Assembly: GCA_015501605.1 (NCBI GenBank)
Contig: JADNRZ010000021.1
Location: 310,001-374,000 of the forward strand
Direction: 5' to 3'
DNA from: Panaeolus papilionaceus
Lineage: Eukaryota; Basidiomycota; Agaricomycetes; Agaricales
DNA: 64,000 nt
The notes below the pieces were generated by a model. That model was not told where the DNA came from. It did no database searches and saw only the letters and a program-made list of their open reading frames with translations. This document shows positions 1 to 11,588 of the stretch, piece by piece. The first letter of the stretch is position 1. The number at the start of each line of letters is the position of its first letter. The position numbers and the translations under genes are program-made.

Positions 1-495
1 TCGCAAAGATAGATGAAACAGTGATGTTGACTTGCAAACATTTGACATCTGATGGTGGGATCATGAAGCAATAACCCACCACTCTAGTACAACCTTCCAT
101 GTCGGAGATACTGAACGTTCACAAGCTCTCCTCAGTTGTTCAATTTTCCAGAGAGTGAATGTCGCAGTTGCAAACCACGTACCCTATGGAAGATTCATCA
201 GAAATATACAACTACATCCCACACGCCAATGAATTGATTTGCAGGCTCGCTCACACGGCGTTTGCGATAACATCGCTTCATTAAGAGAAATTAGACTACA
301 TTAATAGAACCCTATGATGCATCGACTCGTGAAACTCCAAATACCCCCTTCACTACGCCGCCCATCCTATCTTCTCCTGTGAGTAACTGTATCTATAACC
401 ATACAGCTCCGACGTCTGATCATATGGAAGCAAACTTGGATGATCTTCTGACACTATGCATATGAATCAAGATGGTTATTAACGTCGCTGATCAT

Positions 496-1167
496 TCATT
501 GTAGATTAAACTGACCGTTCTCTTCAGGGTAGAAGCTACTGCTGGGTGAGGTGATATCGCATTCAAGATTGTTTGGTCTATCCTTCAGGGACGGATACGG
601 TATGAAGACTGGAATCGGCTTGGGGCCCACTACTTTCAGTCCGTGATGGTGTGGTGTGGCTTCACTTGTGCGTCTCTTCATGAAAACAATCCGGCGAACG
701 AGGAAGAGTATGCCGAACAGCACGCTAACAATTCCTCCTATGATCACCGCTGTATTGGGCGAGCGATACTCTGAGCCTGATTGAGTGTCTGACGAGTGTG
801 TGGTGATATCATGGCTCGGTGTGGATGTGTGATGCCAAATATCTGCCCCTTTGCTCCTAATGGGCCAACTAAGGGCGCTGTAAAGATTCTTGTGCTTTGG
901 ATTGAAGAAGAGTGTGACGTACTCAAAGTGATGCAGATGTCGTTGAGGTTGACACGCTTGCGCCTGGAGGAGCACTGGGATAGAGGCTGAACTTCTCGGG
1001 GCGATCGTAGCTTGACTTGTGGAAGAGGTCGGAGTGACGAGATCACGTTCAATTAAATCACAAAAAATCCAAAGTGTGTTGTACTTTGGACAACGACCAA
1101 GACCGAACCCTGAAGCTTTAAAGGATGGCTGTGCATCACCTTGAGCGTCGCTAATGTCTCTAAACAC
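496..1167 (-). CDS. Putative single-pass membrane protein, Ser/Thr-rich
   Basis: An open frame of 223 codons on the minus strand. Its second half has the layout of a fungal single-pass surface protein: a Ser/Thr/His-rich stretch (about residues 112-138), one clear hydrophobic segment (about residues 139-158, starting AVIIGGIVSVL), a basic stop-transfer patch (RR..MKRR), and a Pro-rich cytosolic tail ending at the stop codon. The first half is less convincing: no signal peptide is visible, and the region around residues 68-100 could be an intron read through, because GT..AG borders exist there. The true start may lie in another exon. I do not recognise a family. The TM and tail are seen directly; the function as a surface sensor or wall-anchored protein is only inferred. 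Confidence 0.4.
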   Translation of the reverse strand: MFRDISDAQGDAQPSFKASGFGLGRCPKYNTLWIFCDLIERDLVTPTSSTSQATIAPRSSASIPVLLQAQACQPQRHLHHFEYVTLFFNPKHKNLYSALSWPIRSKGADIWHHTSTPSHDITTHSSDTQSGSEYRSPNTAVIIGGIVSVLFGILFLVRRIVFMKRRTSEATPHHHGLKVVGPKPIPVFIPYPSLKDRPNNLECDITSPSSSFYPEENGQFNLQ

Positions 1168-1295
1168 AACCTGGCTCTGATTACCAGAGGGTTATATACA
1201 AGTTATCATTCGCATAATAGATCGTAATCGAGTTTACATATGTAAAAAAATTTGAACACCAACACCCATTGTATAAAAGGTAGTAGTTTTACATA

Positions 1296-2829
1296 TCAGG
1301 CTAGGTCCCCGCTTGGTTTCTCGAATGCCATATTCTCCCTTGATCCATTGGAGGAACTGTCGTCATGGATGTGATCGCCCGAGTACGGTTCATCATTAAT
1401 TCGAGAATGCTTCACATAGCACACAATATTTGTTTTTCCAGTAGCTGTGCCAGTGTGTCGCCTACTATCCCCAGAGTTGACAGCAGCCGCAAAGCTCGTC
1501 TCACCTTCCACGTGTAAGACATCATCATGATGACGCTGTCGTGCGTTCAAGCTGGCATAACGGCAAATCGTTGTAAAAGGTCATAAATGGCGCGTTGTAT
1601 TTTGCTTACCTCGCAAGAAGACCGTTCGTGTAAATGCGTCCCAGCTGCATATGCACAGCGATGAAGTAAAAAGCACTTCCCCTGACGAAAAACTAGGCAA
1701 ACACATAATTAGATGTTGAATTGTGTCAAGTCAGAGTTGAGACTCTGAAAACGTACTGCTATGGCCGCTCCTATGGCGATGAAGCTATTGATAGAAGAAT
1801 TAGTTCCCATTTATCGAGGACAGGATGGACCCTACGCAGTTGCCAAGCCGGTAGCAATGACCATTTGGATTGCCTTCGTCACAATATTGCGAGTCCTGAA
1901 TAGTTAGATGTCAATAATCGAAGTCAGAATTAGCAGAATGGATACTGACGAGACAAAGGAAGTCTTCTCTCTAGCAAGATAATACCAGGTTACCAAAGCA
2001 ATCAACAGATCAACTAGTTTCAGGGGCGGTGAGCAGCGCGCGACAGATCAATCCAAGTAGAGTTTCATACCGACTGCCCCTGTGACGAACATCGCGGCTG
2101 CCTCAGGTTTAGTCCTCCAGTATTCGTCGACAATTGTGTCAATAACACAGAGAATGCCCATGTAAAAATCAAGGACAAGAGGCACGATGGCGATCACAAC
2201 GATGGGCGCAACGATGAAAATGTTGCCGCGACTGAAGATCCATATCCTATCTGAAGATCAGTTTTTTGCTTGGGTCAAGTTTAGTCGTCTTCCACCTACC
2301 GCTCTATATAGAACGCCTGAGTAACCAAGACGGAGAGCCCAGTGAAAATTAAATGTAAATCCAGGACAAGAGGCACGACCGTGAGACTTGGAATGAAACC
2401 CCAGTTTGTGATCAAGAAGCCATAAGTGCCTTTGAACATGAGAATAAGGTGAACTGTATCAAGAGCGCTAGCCACTCAGGTATGTAAGCATACCGCCACA
2501 CAGAATCAAATTAGAAGACGACTGACCAGACAATTGCAACCTGTTATGATCGGCGCGGCGCGATGAGCGCTTCGAATGATCGCACGAAATCTATATCATC
2601 TGACTTACGGTAGCCTTGATCCTCAGTCTGTCCTTTGGGAAATTGTTGTAGTAGTTGAATGCCTGTACTGTTAAGGTTCCTTGGAAGAAGATGGCAAATG
2701 CCACTATAAAGTTGAACCGATCAGCCTACACTGGCGTATACAAGGAAAGATGTGTTACTCACCCCCAATTAGCAATGACCCATACGAGGGGTCCAGGATA
2801 TGTGTTGGTCCTTGATCGAGCTCAGTCAT
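1296..2829 (-). CDS. DUF6534 family multi-pass membrane protein, copy 1
   Basis: An intact spliced gene in a mushroom-specific family of integral membrane proteins of unknown function. It starts at 2829 (MTELDQGPTHILDPSYGS) and runs in frame to a stop at 1296. Diagnostic family signatures are the N-terminal GPT..LDP.YG block, the Y-Y-NNFPKDR loop after the first membrane helix, and the QLGR.YTNGLLA.LNAR block before a variable polar tail. A 14-nt exon (2527-2540) sits between the second and third large exons. Compared with the other copies, the intron between the Y-F-I and V-H-M-Q-L-G-R blocks is missing, and an extra intron splits the segment AT|AFIAI, shared only with copy 2. The tail carries a His/Asp stretch (RQRHHDD). 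Its neighbour copy 2 lies directly upstream on the same strand, so this is a tandem duplication. Function unknown; family assignment confident. Confidence 0.85.
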
Positions 2830-3466
2830 AGTTTCGTGAATAAAATGAGAGAGTCACAGAAAGGGCTCGTCTGGGGATTCAGAGTCACCTCTGCTTTGAA
2901 CCAGGCAACAGAGGAGCCTATATATGCAATCAGATTAGCACAATCTGAGAATAGAGCAACAATGATTGTTGGAAGTCAGTTTCTTGATGTTGATATCTGA
3001 TGAATAGATGAACCAAAGTACAGAGGTACTAGAAAAAATTTTCAACCCAAAAATATGTCAACAACATCACAAGGGATTAGTATTTTTATGGTACAACCAA
3101 TGTAATGTGATTCGTTTCCCGTGCATCTGCATTTATCAAGTTCAGCGTGGATGTCTTCATTCCGATTTAACCTGGTATTTAAATCTACGCATATATATAC
3201 AGTACATGTTTGATATAGACGTGAAGATTATATATCTATTTGCTCAATAATCAGCAGATCAGGCACTGTACCAAATGTATCAGTTCCTATCTGGAGGAGA
3301 TGCGTACCACTTAATATTGTCCGACTAAAATTTAACGGCCTTCGAGCTTCCGACTACTTATTGAAATGGAGCATCACTGAATTACACAAAGGGGGACAAG
3401 GGATACTGATAAGTTCAATGAAGAATTTAGTTACTATTGGATTGTTGTTTATCACAAGTGTAGCGC
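2830..3466. other. Intergenic, no gene seen
   Basis: About 640 bases between two same-strand DUF6534 genes. Short open frames are present on the plus strand but none shows a family signature, a signal peptide or sensible splice sites. This stretch should hold the promoter of copy 1 and the 3' end of copy 2. Confidence 0.5.
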
Positions 3467-5092
3467 CTATCTTGCTTTCCCGCTTCCATCCCTCTCAGAC
3501 TCTATCCTTACGTCTCTCTTTTGATTCATGGTCATCTCCTCGTCTCTTCCGTCTAAGTGTGATAATGTCGATGTCGCGGTTTGGAGCGCGCCCACACGAG
3601 CAAAGACAAGAGACTCCTCAAGAGCAGCACGACTTGCGCTCTGAGTGGACGTGCCTAGCTCGAGAGGACTTGATTTGACGGTTTCTTTCAGCATTTTACG
3701 CATACTTTGGCGTGCATTGAGACTACAATTGGGAGCCATGTCATAGTTTCAGTGATAAGATAATCCAGATCCTTCAAGAACTACTCACGTCGCGAGTAGG
3801 GCGTTGGTGTACGTGCGCCCGAGTTGGAAATGAAGAGACTTATTCATATTAGATCATGAACAGACTAATTTACAGTAGGTGAGCTGATTGTACGCACTAT
3901 AAAGTAAAATGAATCCCGCTTTGCGAAGTACTAAACACGAAGGCGATTAGAATGCAGAAGATATGTCTAGAATTTCATACGAACACCTATGACTGATGCG
4001 ATGGCGATGAAGCTAGACCAACAGAGTTGGATGTTAGTCAGCGAGCACGCGTCGAACAACGGAATACGATAGCACCTGGTGGCCATTCCCGTGCCAACAA
4101 CCATTTGGAGGGCTTTAGAGATAACACTCTGCGTTCTGCGAATGTCGAATTGAAGATAATAATGGCGAGGGTCTGCCTGACTCACTCCGTAAACGGGCTC
4201 TTCTCCCTTTGCAGGTAATAACACGTCGTGAGCGCAATAAGCAAGTCGGCTGCATTTTGGATTTATGAACATCAACGTAAGATCTCACATCGTAATTGAA
4301 AGGATAATGACATACCGAACGCGCCAGTCACAAACATGGCAATTACCTCAGATGTGTGCTCGGAATACTCTGCGACAGAAGTATCACCGACCACCAAAGT
4401 GGTAAGATGAATTTCGAGCAGGAAGGGAACCAGAGCGGGTATGATAAGTGATGCCATCACGATTTTACTTCCCCGACTGAAAATCCATATTCTGAGATGT
4501 AGCGTTCAAAGTGAGTATGATGAGTATGACGAGCACAGAAGTAACAGTACCTTTGTAGGAAAAAGGCCTGAGCGACCAGGACGGAAAGTGCCGTGAAGAT
4601 GAGATGAAGGTTGAGCTCGACGGGCGAGTTTAGCAACCCTGGAAGATATCCCCAATTGCTGACAAGGTTGATATAAGTGGCTTTCGCAATAAGGATCAGG
4701 TGCACAGAGTCGAGAACACTACGTAGTCAGACATTGAAAGAATCAGGATTATCGAGGATAAGTGATGTATGAGTGCAAAAGGAGAGCCAGGCACTCACCA
4801 GACGAATGCTACCTGAGCCGTATAACATCAAGTTAGCTCTCTTGTAATGCTTGAAAAAGTAACCACCACCATAAATTTGATGCTCCATCGATCGTTGGGG
4901 AAGTTGTCGTAATAGTTGAACGCCTGAACTGTGAGCATTCCTTGGAACCCTGCGGCGAACAGGACTGCGTTGTGTTTCTTAGCACCCAGGGAACAGTTAA
5001 AAGAAGCTTTGATGCGTAGTCTCACCTCCAATAAGCATCGCTCCATATGTCCAGTCCAGAAAATGGGTGGGTCCTAAGTCAAGAGTACTCAT
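3467..5092 (-). CDS. DUF6534 family multi-pass membrane protein, copy 2
   Basis: An intact spliced gene starting at 5092 (MSTLDLGPTHFLDWTYGA). The exon plan is the family's: 67 nt, 95 nt, a 14-nt micro-exon (4799-4812), then larger exons carrying several hydrophobic segments and the block QLGRTYTNALLATLNAR. The C-terminal tail after LNAR is polar and variable. It shares with copy 1 an additional intron (donor GTGCTA, 63 nt) inside the conserved AT|SFIAI segment, which copies 3-5 lack. The exon before the conserved Y-F-I block appears to end at ..ATAGGT with donor GTTCGT, needed to keep the frame. It lies head to tail with copy 1. Membrane location is expected from the hydrophobic segments; no biochemical role is known for the family. 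Confidence 0.85.
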
Positions 5093-6123
5093 TGGGACGA
5101 CAGAAACTGAGTTTTGGTAGAAAGTGATGGCCTCTGGGCGACATTGCTAGCTCATATTTATGCCAGAGTCTATTTCAATTGGGCGGTATAACCGTTGTTG
5201 AGCTTGGGAATTATCATTGATGAGCGAAGCTGTGGAGAGAATACCGTGGTATAAAAGGGAACACAAAAATTTTGTTGGCAGTTGTCGAGGGAGTAGCGAC
5301 AAGCTGTAGCCGCTAAATGGAATACATAACCAATCAAAGGAGAAGTGGCACAATTCAATATTTGACACCGCAGAAGCAAGAAATCCCAGGTAAAAATACA
5401 CCTGTGAGGATCTCAAGACTGGGTCGCGTACAGCTCTCGCAGCCTGGGTCCATGAGCTACATGTTAATGAACACCATGTGTGCAGCTAGAGTATGATGAA
5501 TCTTAGGTCTTCGCCAGTCCACTATGGCTCTAGACGTGGAGTGATGACGAGGAGAGTTCAAAGAGTGTCATGTGAAGGCTACATACCTGTGAGTGTTTAC
5601 GGTCTGGACCGACGTCGACACTATAGATAAATATGGCAAGCGTCGACGTTGCCAAGGAAATCTGAAGATATAAAATACTACGCGCCAGCCTAGATGATGT
5701 ATCCGTTCTTGCGTCTTGCCGTTGCTAGACCATTGAGGTATGGGATAGTAGTAGTGGGGGGATGGGACGTCGACAGATGACGACTGGAAGCCAAAACCCG
5801 ACCCAGAGCGAGAGGCGAGGATTGTGGACGGATGCGCCCCCAAAAGCCTCGGCTCTCTCTACCCACATACCTCAGTAGTCCAACGCGAGCGAGAAGATTA
5901 GCGAGTGACCGGTGACCTGTGCGGAGGGTGGCAAAGAAGAAGTAGAGAGAACGCATGACGAGTTCGCACACACGTGACCGGAAGGGCCGATCGCGATATG
6001 TCTAGACTCTTCGATGGATAACACCCTGTCGGATTTTCTCGTACCACTACTCACTACACTTACACGAAGTATGACTTAAATGACTACGCTAAGACTCAGA
6101 TGCTTTTATAAAATATTCTTGAC
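5093..6123. other. Intergenic, no gene seen
   Basis: About 1 kb between DUF6534 copy 2 and the hydrophobin gene. Several overlapping short frames exist on the minus strand (5147-5971), but none has a recognisable domain or a consistent exon structure. It should hold the copy 2 promoter and the hydrophobin 3' end. Confidence 0.45.
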
Positions 6124-6653
6124 TCAGAAACTGATGTCCATGGGTGCGCAGCCAATCGCGAGGATTCCATTCTGTGAACTTTGTTAGCAACGACCCGTAA
6201 ATGGGGTCGAATATCTTATCTTTCTACTCACGTAGTCATTATGTTCGCAGCAAAGGATTTGCGCCGTACAAGAAGATGGACTAATGCCGATGATAGTGAC
6301 AGGGGTGCATGTGATACCAACTAGAGCCCAGTAGGGAGTAACAGCAAGGTCAAGCAGCCCTAGCAAAAGGCTTGCTTGGGGACCGCTAGGCTGTAGAGGG
6401 AGCACAATACTGAGTCATCAAACATACAGTAACTGATGATCATCAATGCTTACGAGCTCTACGGATGAACAACATTGAGCCCATCCGGTGGGACATTGAG
6501 AATAGGGCACAGGAAGGGGGTGGGGCGCGTACTAATCATGCACATTACAAACATGAGCACGAGAGATGGGGGTTCAAAACGTACCGTGACCGTTACAGTC
6601 GTTGTGGCAGCCGCAAGAGAAAAAAGGGCACTGTAAAAAGGCAGTTTTATCAT
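6124..6653 (-). CDS. Class I hydrophobin
   Basis: A four-exon gene (6653-6585, 6531-6454, 6390-6232, 6171-6124) that joins in frame to a 117-aa protein. The start MIKLPFYSALFSLAAATTT is a short secretory signal. All eight hydrophobin cysteines are present in class I spacing: C-x6-CC-x32-C-x12-C-x5-CC-x12-C-x7-end. The second half has the typical LLGLLDLAV..LVGITC and NGILAIGC blocks. Hydrophobins are secreted and self-assemble into amphipathic films on aerial hyphae, spores and fruit bodies. The acceptor of exon 3 was placed at CTACAG because the earlier AG at 6409-6410 would put a stop in frame. A second hydrophobin lies at 53 kb and a decayed relic just upstream (7.2-7.5 kb), so this was a duplicated locus. 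Confidence 0.93.
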
Positions 6654-7224
6654 GGTGATAAAAGTCGAGGAAAGGCGATTCCGGAAAATAATAGAATGTG
6701 AACATGGTTTTATATATTATATGTGAGGCATATCTCACCCAACTCCAAAAATTCAGGAACCAGGAGAGCTTGAAGGCCATTCGACGACTCGGTCCTAAAT
6801 GCCGATGTAAAGGAGTTATGGTGGCAAGTTACCCAAGACAAATCCCTAGTCCCATGGGGAAACTATATTCGCAGTGTAACACAACCCTACCATCCCTTGA
6901 ATGGATCACCGTCATTTGTTACGCCGTTTCGTAGTGAAAACAAATAGACAGATAACGATCCCTTCTTGAAATAAAACTGACGTCTGAGTACAGCCAATCA
7001 CAATGAGTCCACCTTAGGATCCGGGGTTAACAACCCAGTAAGTCTTTCGTTTATTCTAGTAGTCTTGGCTATCATGCATAAATCCGTTATTCTGACAAAA
7101 ACCCCTGCTGATCATATTAGGTCCGGCAGATATACGAGAGGAGAGCATGTTACCTCAACTAAAGACGAGGCAGGACTCACTGCAAATCCTGCGAGCACAA
7201 GTCTCGCGCTAGCATGAGGGCCAG
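6654..7224. other. Intergenic, hydrophobin promoter side
   Basis: Upstream flank of the minus-strand hydrophobin. Nothing else that I can support is encoded here. Confidence 0.45.
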
Positions 7225-7500
7225 TCGACTGAGAGGAATGGCGATGAGGATTCGGGACTCGTCATAAGAATGAAGCAACGCTTACCAGCTCTAGGTGGGA
7301 GCAGCCTAGACGCCAGCCAGCACAGCGTGTAGAAAGGGTTGCGGGTGTTGGAGATGTAGCATACTAGGTGCGCATAATGTCGTGGTCACTCAGTCTCTGA
7401 AAGCGGACTGGTTCGTCAGAAAATAAGAAGTGTACCGTGACTATCAGTCTAGCTGTAACAGCCATAAGAGCGAGAAAACCATCGTATGAAAGGAAATATT
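7225..7500 (-). pseudogene. Decayed hydrophobin relic, lacking the exon with the Cys core
   Basis: Minus-strand sequence resembles the exon 1 end, intron 1 donor and exon 2 end of the intact hydrophobin 0.6 kb away. The signal-peptide coding end and donor (GTCACG then GTAC, 7436) match, as does the exon 2 end (CTAGAGCT then GTAAGC, near 7285), where one base pattern has turned the CC pair into G-C. After this donor only about 50 bases separate it from a weak exon 4-like stretch, so the 159-nt exon 3 with the central cysteines is missing. Seen by eye at roughly 60-70 percent identity over short stretches, so this is a moderate call; the alternative is chance similarity around splice sites. Confidence 0.45.
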
Positions 7501-9335
7501 CAACTTGCATGTTGATCGACGATAGGCAATTCAAGTGGCAAGCGACAACACAGTTTGCGCACATTTCAATATGTACAGTAAGCGCGTGAACCCGTGTTAT
7601 TCAACCTGGCCCACTCGATAGTACCCATGCTAGCGCTATTTGGAATCACCTGACAAGGTCACGAAGGTCAAATTTCAGGCCTGCAGGAGTTACCGTGGCA
7701 AGCCACCCTCGATGAACAATTAAACAAGGTGACCTAGGGAAATGTTGGATCGGACATGAGATACAGTTAGATTACCCTTACACGGTATGTGAGAGTTTTA
7801 TTCTTTGCTCAGGTCTGGTCGTGTGCTAATTGAGCACCGCGATTGAAAATCGCAATATTTCTTAACATGTTGATTTATCATTTAGGGGCGTAGATACCGG
7901 TCTGATGCCTATTCTCAAGTGCCGATTCGTCGACCGCGAAAAGCAATTTCCTGTGTAAAGGGAAGGTTTACTCGAGTTTTATGAAGTGAACAGGATATTT
8001 AGAACGAATATCTGGACAAATTTTTCTCTATTTTTTTTATTTAAAAAAAAACTTGTTGAAACGGCTGTGTTATATGCCTGCCTCCTGCCTTTTATCGAGT
8101 GCGATGCTGCTGAAATATTAAGACTTACTAGCATTCATCTCAACCACAAGTGGAAGCTACAACTGAACTTTATGTCCCTGGTTCTTTGAGCTCCTTCGAT
8201 TGCATCCCCTAAAATTTAAATACCTTATCATCTGATCAAGTTTTCCTATATTACATGAGTCAACTTAAAGAAAAAAATATGGTGTATCGGAAGAATCGAA
8301 CGTTGGAACAAGCCGAGAAAAGAGGTAACAATGGTGCATTTGCCCTGCATCGTCTATTTAACGTTTAATCTTTATTTGCGTCAACCTTTAGCAAAATTTA
8401 GACACGCGTAGAACCTGTCAATCACTGCGGAATTGCCTGCAAATCTCACATATGATATGACGCCGCAGAAGTAGGTACGACCCTAACCCAATACCAGGCT
8501 GCGGAATGCGCTTCAAATCCAATTGTATACCTATGGACATCTTGACCCTATTTTGACCACTGTATAATGTTCCACAGTCGTTCGCAGTTGAGTGAGAAGT
8601 GTCGAAAACTTGCCCTCTCAGCACGCGGCGTTCTCTTGTTAAGTCCCTTCCGACAAGCGCCTGAGACCAATGTCAAAGGCCATTGGCAGAAAAATAAGCT
8701 TATCGTCCCACAACTGATACTTGATCGGCACTGTTTTTGCTCCTTCTTTTTCGGGTGGATCGAGTCTATCGTTGTTCTGCTGATCTTTTACCACGAGTCG
8801 GGACAGAGAGACGGCACAAAGAAGGAGGATCGAGTATAATACCTCCCTCTCTTGGTTTCACAGATACTAGTCCCGATGTTCGCGGACAGAGACAACGGAC
8901 GCTATACAACGAACTGCGCACCATATATTTCACCTACTGGTCTAGTTGTGGCTACGTTCTACGTGTTAATATGTACTGTGCTGCGCAGGCTCTACTCCCC
9001 TCTCAAATGAATTCAGCCCACCATTATCTAGGCAAATCCGAGCTTCACGCAGTATGTATAGTACGTACATAATCATCCTGTTACACACGCTCCAACATTC
9101 CTCGGTGCGTGCCCCAGCAGCCGGCAGGATGGTTATCACTGATAGGGAAGCCTGGCACAGCCAATCAGACACTTGAACGTTGGTTGTTGGCAACGACTCG
9201 ACAGGGATGTATGTAATCCATATACAGCTGTATGCGCAACATGTTGGCATCTGTTTATATATAACCCTCATTGAGTGGTTCAACCATTCACACAACATTC
9301 GTTCTTCTTCTTCCCTGTGTACTTGATCAACAGCG
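7501..9335. other. Intergenic, AT-rich, no gene seen
   Basis: About 1.8 kb with only short, unsupported frames. The 3' end just before the next gene should carry that gene's promoter (TATA-like TTATATATAA near 9255). Confidence 0.45.
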
Positions 9336-10525
9336 ATGGGTCACTTTGGTGGTGAAGCTGGCGCTGCCCTTGTCTTCCTCATCGGCGTATGTTTACTTTC
9401 AAGTAACTGATTCTGCACGCTCATTCACACGACACAGTACCTGGGCATATTCCTATGGATGTTCTACGCGTACACCGTGAAGATCATCAAGTGGCGATCG
9501 CGCTACTCTGTTTTATTCTTTCACGTCACAATTCGTGTTGCGTCCCAGGCTTGTGGCATGGTGTTCGGAATACTGGGCTTTGAAAACACGGACGTTTTTC
9601 TCGCATATCTCATTCTCGGTGCGGAGGGCTATTTCACTCTAGTATGTTGACGTCATGACTCGATGATTGTTATTCCTGACTCATGGTATGTAGGTCCTTT
9701 GCACGTTCCGATTCCTAATTTCATGGCACCAACATAACCTTCCGTCACATGAGTCTTGGTTGGAGCCGCGTCAAACGGATGTTTCTGCAGCAGCACGCTG
9801 GAAGAGATTCTTCGTATTCCTTGTTATTGGACCTCTCGCATTTATTTTCTACTGGCGCGAGCCGGCAGTTATCGTTCATTCCTTCCTTATCCTCGCCAAC
9901 ATAGCTATCATTACCGGCGGCTCATACCTCGCAGGGGCTGACTTTACGCAGCCAGACAGCCCGGACACAATTCAAAGGCTGAATGTTGCAAAGATTGCCA
10001 GAACCAGTGGACAGAGCGTCTTCCTTGCTGTTAATGCACTGCTTATGGCAACCATTTTGGCGACGATTTGGGGAGAGAGAAGAAGAGGCGCAAAGAAAAC
10101 GCATCCAACCCTCATAATCCTTGCCATCGTTTGGTTCCCGCTGATTACCAGAGGTATATTTGGTGTACTTCAATCGGCCGTGTGGAGCCTGTCGTACTAT
10201 AACCGTGAGTTTAACTCGTCTTCAAGAGTATAAGATTGTCTAATGTAGAGATCTTAGCGGACAACTATCTCTCAACCGGCTTCACTCCTCGATTTGTTGC
10301 CATCGAATATATGCTGGGTGTGCTCACTGAATGGGTATCGTGAGTCGAATTACTACTATACAAGCATAAATAGGTACTCATCGTTTTTTTTATTTCACCA
10401 GGTGTCTGCTTTTATTATGCACCTACTATACGTCTCGCAATGATCCCTCTAAGGGAGAAATTGCCCTTCTTGAGAAGAAGAAGGAGGAAGCAGCGAATTC
10501 CGATAGTACAACGGGTACAGCGTAA
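9336..10525 (+). CDS. Seven-TM-like multi-pass membrane protein
   Basis: Five exons (9336-9386, 9438-9641, 9694-10204, 10258-10339, 10402-10525) give a 323-aa protein beginning MGHFGGEAGAALVFLIG. Hydrophobic segments recur along the chain (for example LGIFLWMFYAY, ILANIAIITGG, VFLAVNALLMATILATI, LIILAIVWFPLI, FVAIEYMLGVLTEW), compatible with about seven helices, and the C-terminus is short and charged (LLEKKKEEAANS). The layout and the R-V-x-x-Q-x-x-G-M block resemble basidiomycete proteins often labelled RTA1/DUF7702-like or GPCR-like, but I cannot fix the family. No enzyme motif is visible. Located upstream and codirectional with the desaturase, about 1 kb apart. The exon structure is well supported; the function is unknown. 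Confidence 0.75.
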
Positions 10526-11588
10526 TGAAAGACATAACACCAGTTTCCTATCAGCCTCACGCGTCTTAGTTTACATACCCTGGCGCTTATTTATCTGGTT
10601 GCCCATGGATGATTCACCTCCTTGCTCTATACGTTTGATTACCTTCTTCAGTCATAGTTTAATCCGCGTTCATCCGTATTTACATTGTAATGATTCCGAG
10701 CTTGATTCCATACCATAACACTTTACCATGTCCGATCCGCCTCCTGAGTTTTACACAAACCTCATGCTGCACCTCCAGCGCTTCGGTTATCCCAATATAG
10801 CACCGAGGGATGCCGCAAATCCTTCCCATTTTTGATCCATGGACTCGAGAAGTGTGGGCAGCCTGCCGTCAGGATATGAGGTGGTGCTCCGTTTTAGTGG
10901 ACAGTCGCCTACCCTCAAAGCATGTGATAATCGCAGGGCGATGAAGTATTACACGCGGAGCACTGACCCTAGAGCAAGACGATAGAATTCTGGTTGAAGT
11001 ATGGTCGAATACTTATGACCATGACGCAAAATTTTGATGCATTCCATTCGAGCTTGGAAGGTAACACAGAGCATAAACGCCGAAAATTAGTTCTACTATC
11101 AGAATGCTGGCAAGTTTACCTCCGGTTGTAACCGAGTCCCAACTACGTTCAACAAAAGTGGGAGCCAATAACAGGAAATGGGGCTGTTGTCGGAGAAGCA
11201 TGCTGTATCACCGAAGTGATGACTTCAAACTCCCATTAGCCCATGGGCTGAATACTCCATACTTTTACGGGGGTCCAAACAGTTTATTTTGACTGATACA
11301 AACTTGCTGATAGCCAGGTCATAAGCGGCACGTTGGTTTGCGTCACACCCTGAACCTCGCCTGTCAGGTTCAAATGTTAAATTACAACAGGTAAATTCTA
11401 TTGAAAGCTAACTCGAGAACAACTCTGGCGTACCGCGTTCCTTACTTTGGTCAGATGGTCGGTTAACCTCGGTTGTCGCTCGACATCCTTAAATACACAG
11501 TATTCAGATGAACAAAGACATCACTTAATCCTCCACACTAGAGGATCATAATTACCCTTTCATCCCTGTTATAGTTTATTGCTACAAC
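10526..11588. other. Intergenic, desaturase promoter side
   Basis: About 1 kb between two plus-strand genes. A short frame from 10729 (MSDPPPEFYTN) stops after about 35 codons and I do not support it as a gene. No repeat or RNA gene was recognised. Confidence 0.45.

Noticed and set aside
9922..10173. Minus-strand frame opposite the multi-pass membrane protein
   Set aside because: Antisense shadow of exon 3; the sense protein has continuous hydrophobic segments and consistent splice sites.
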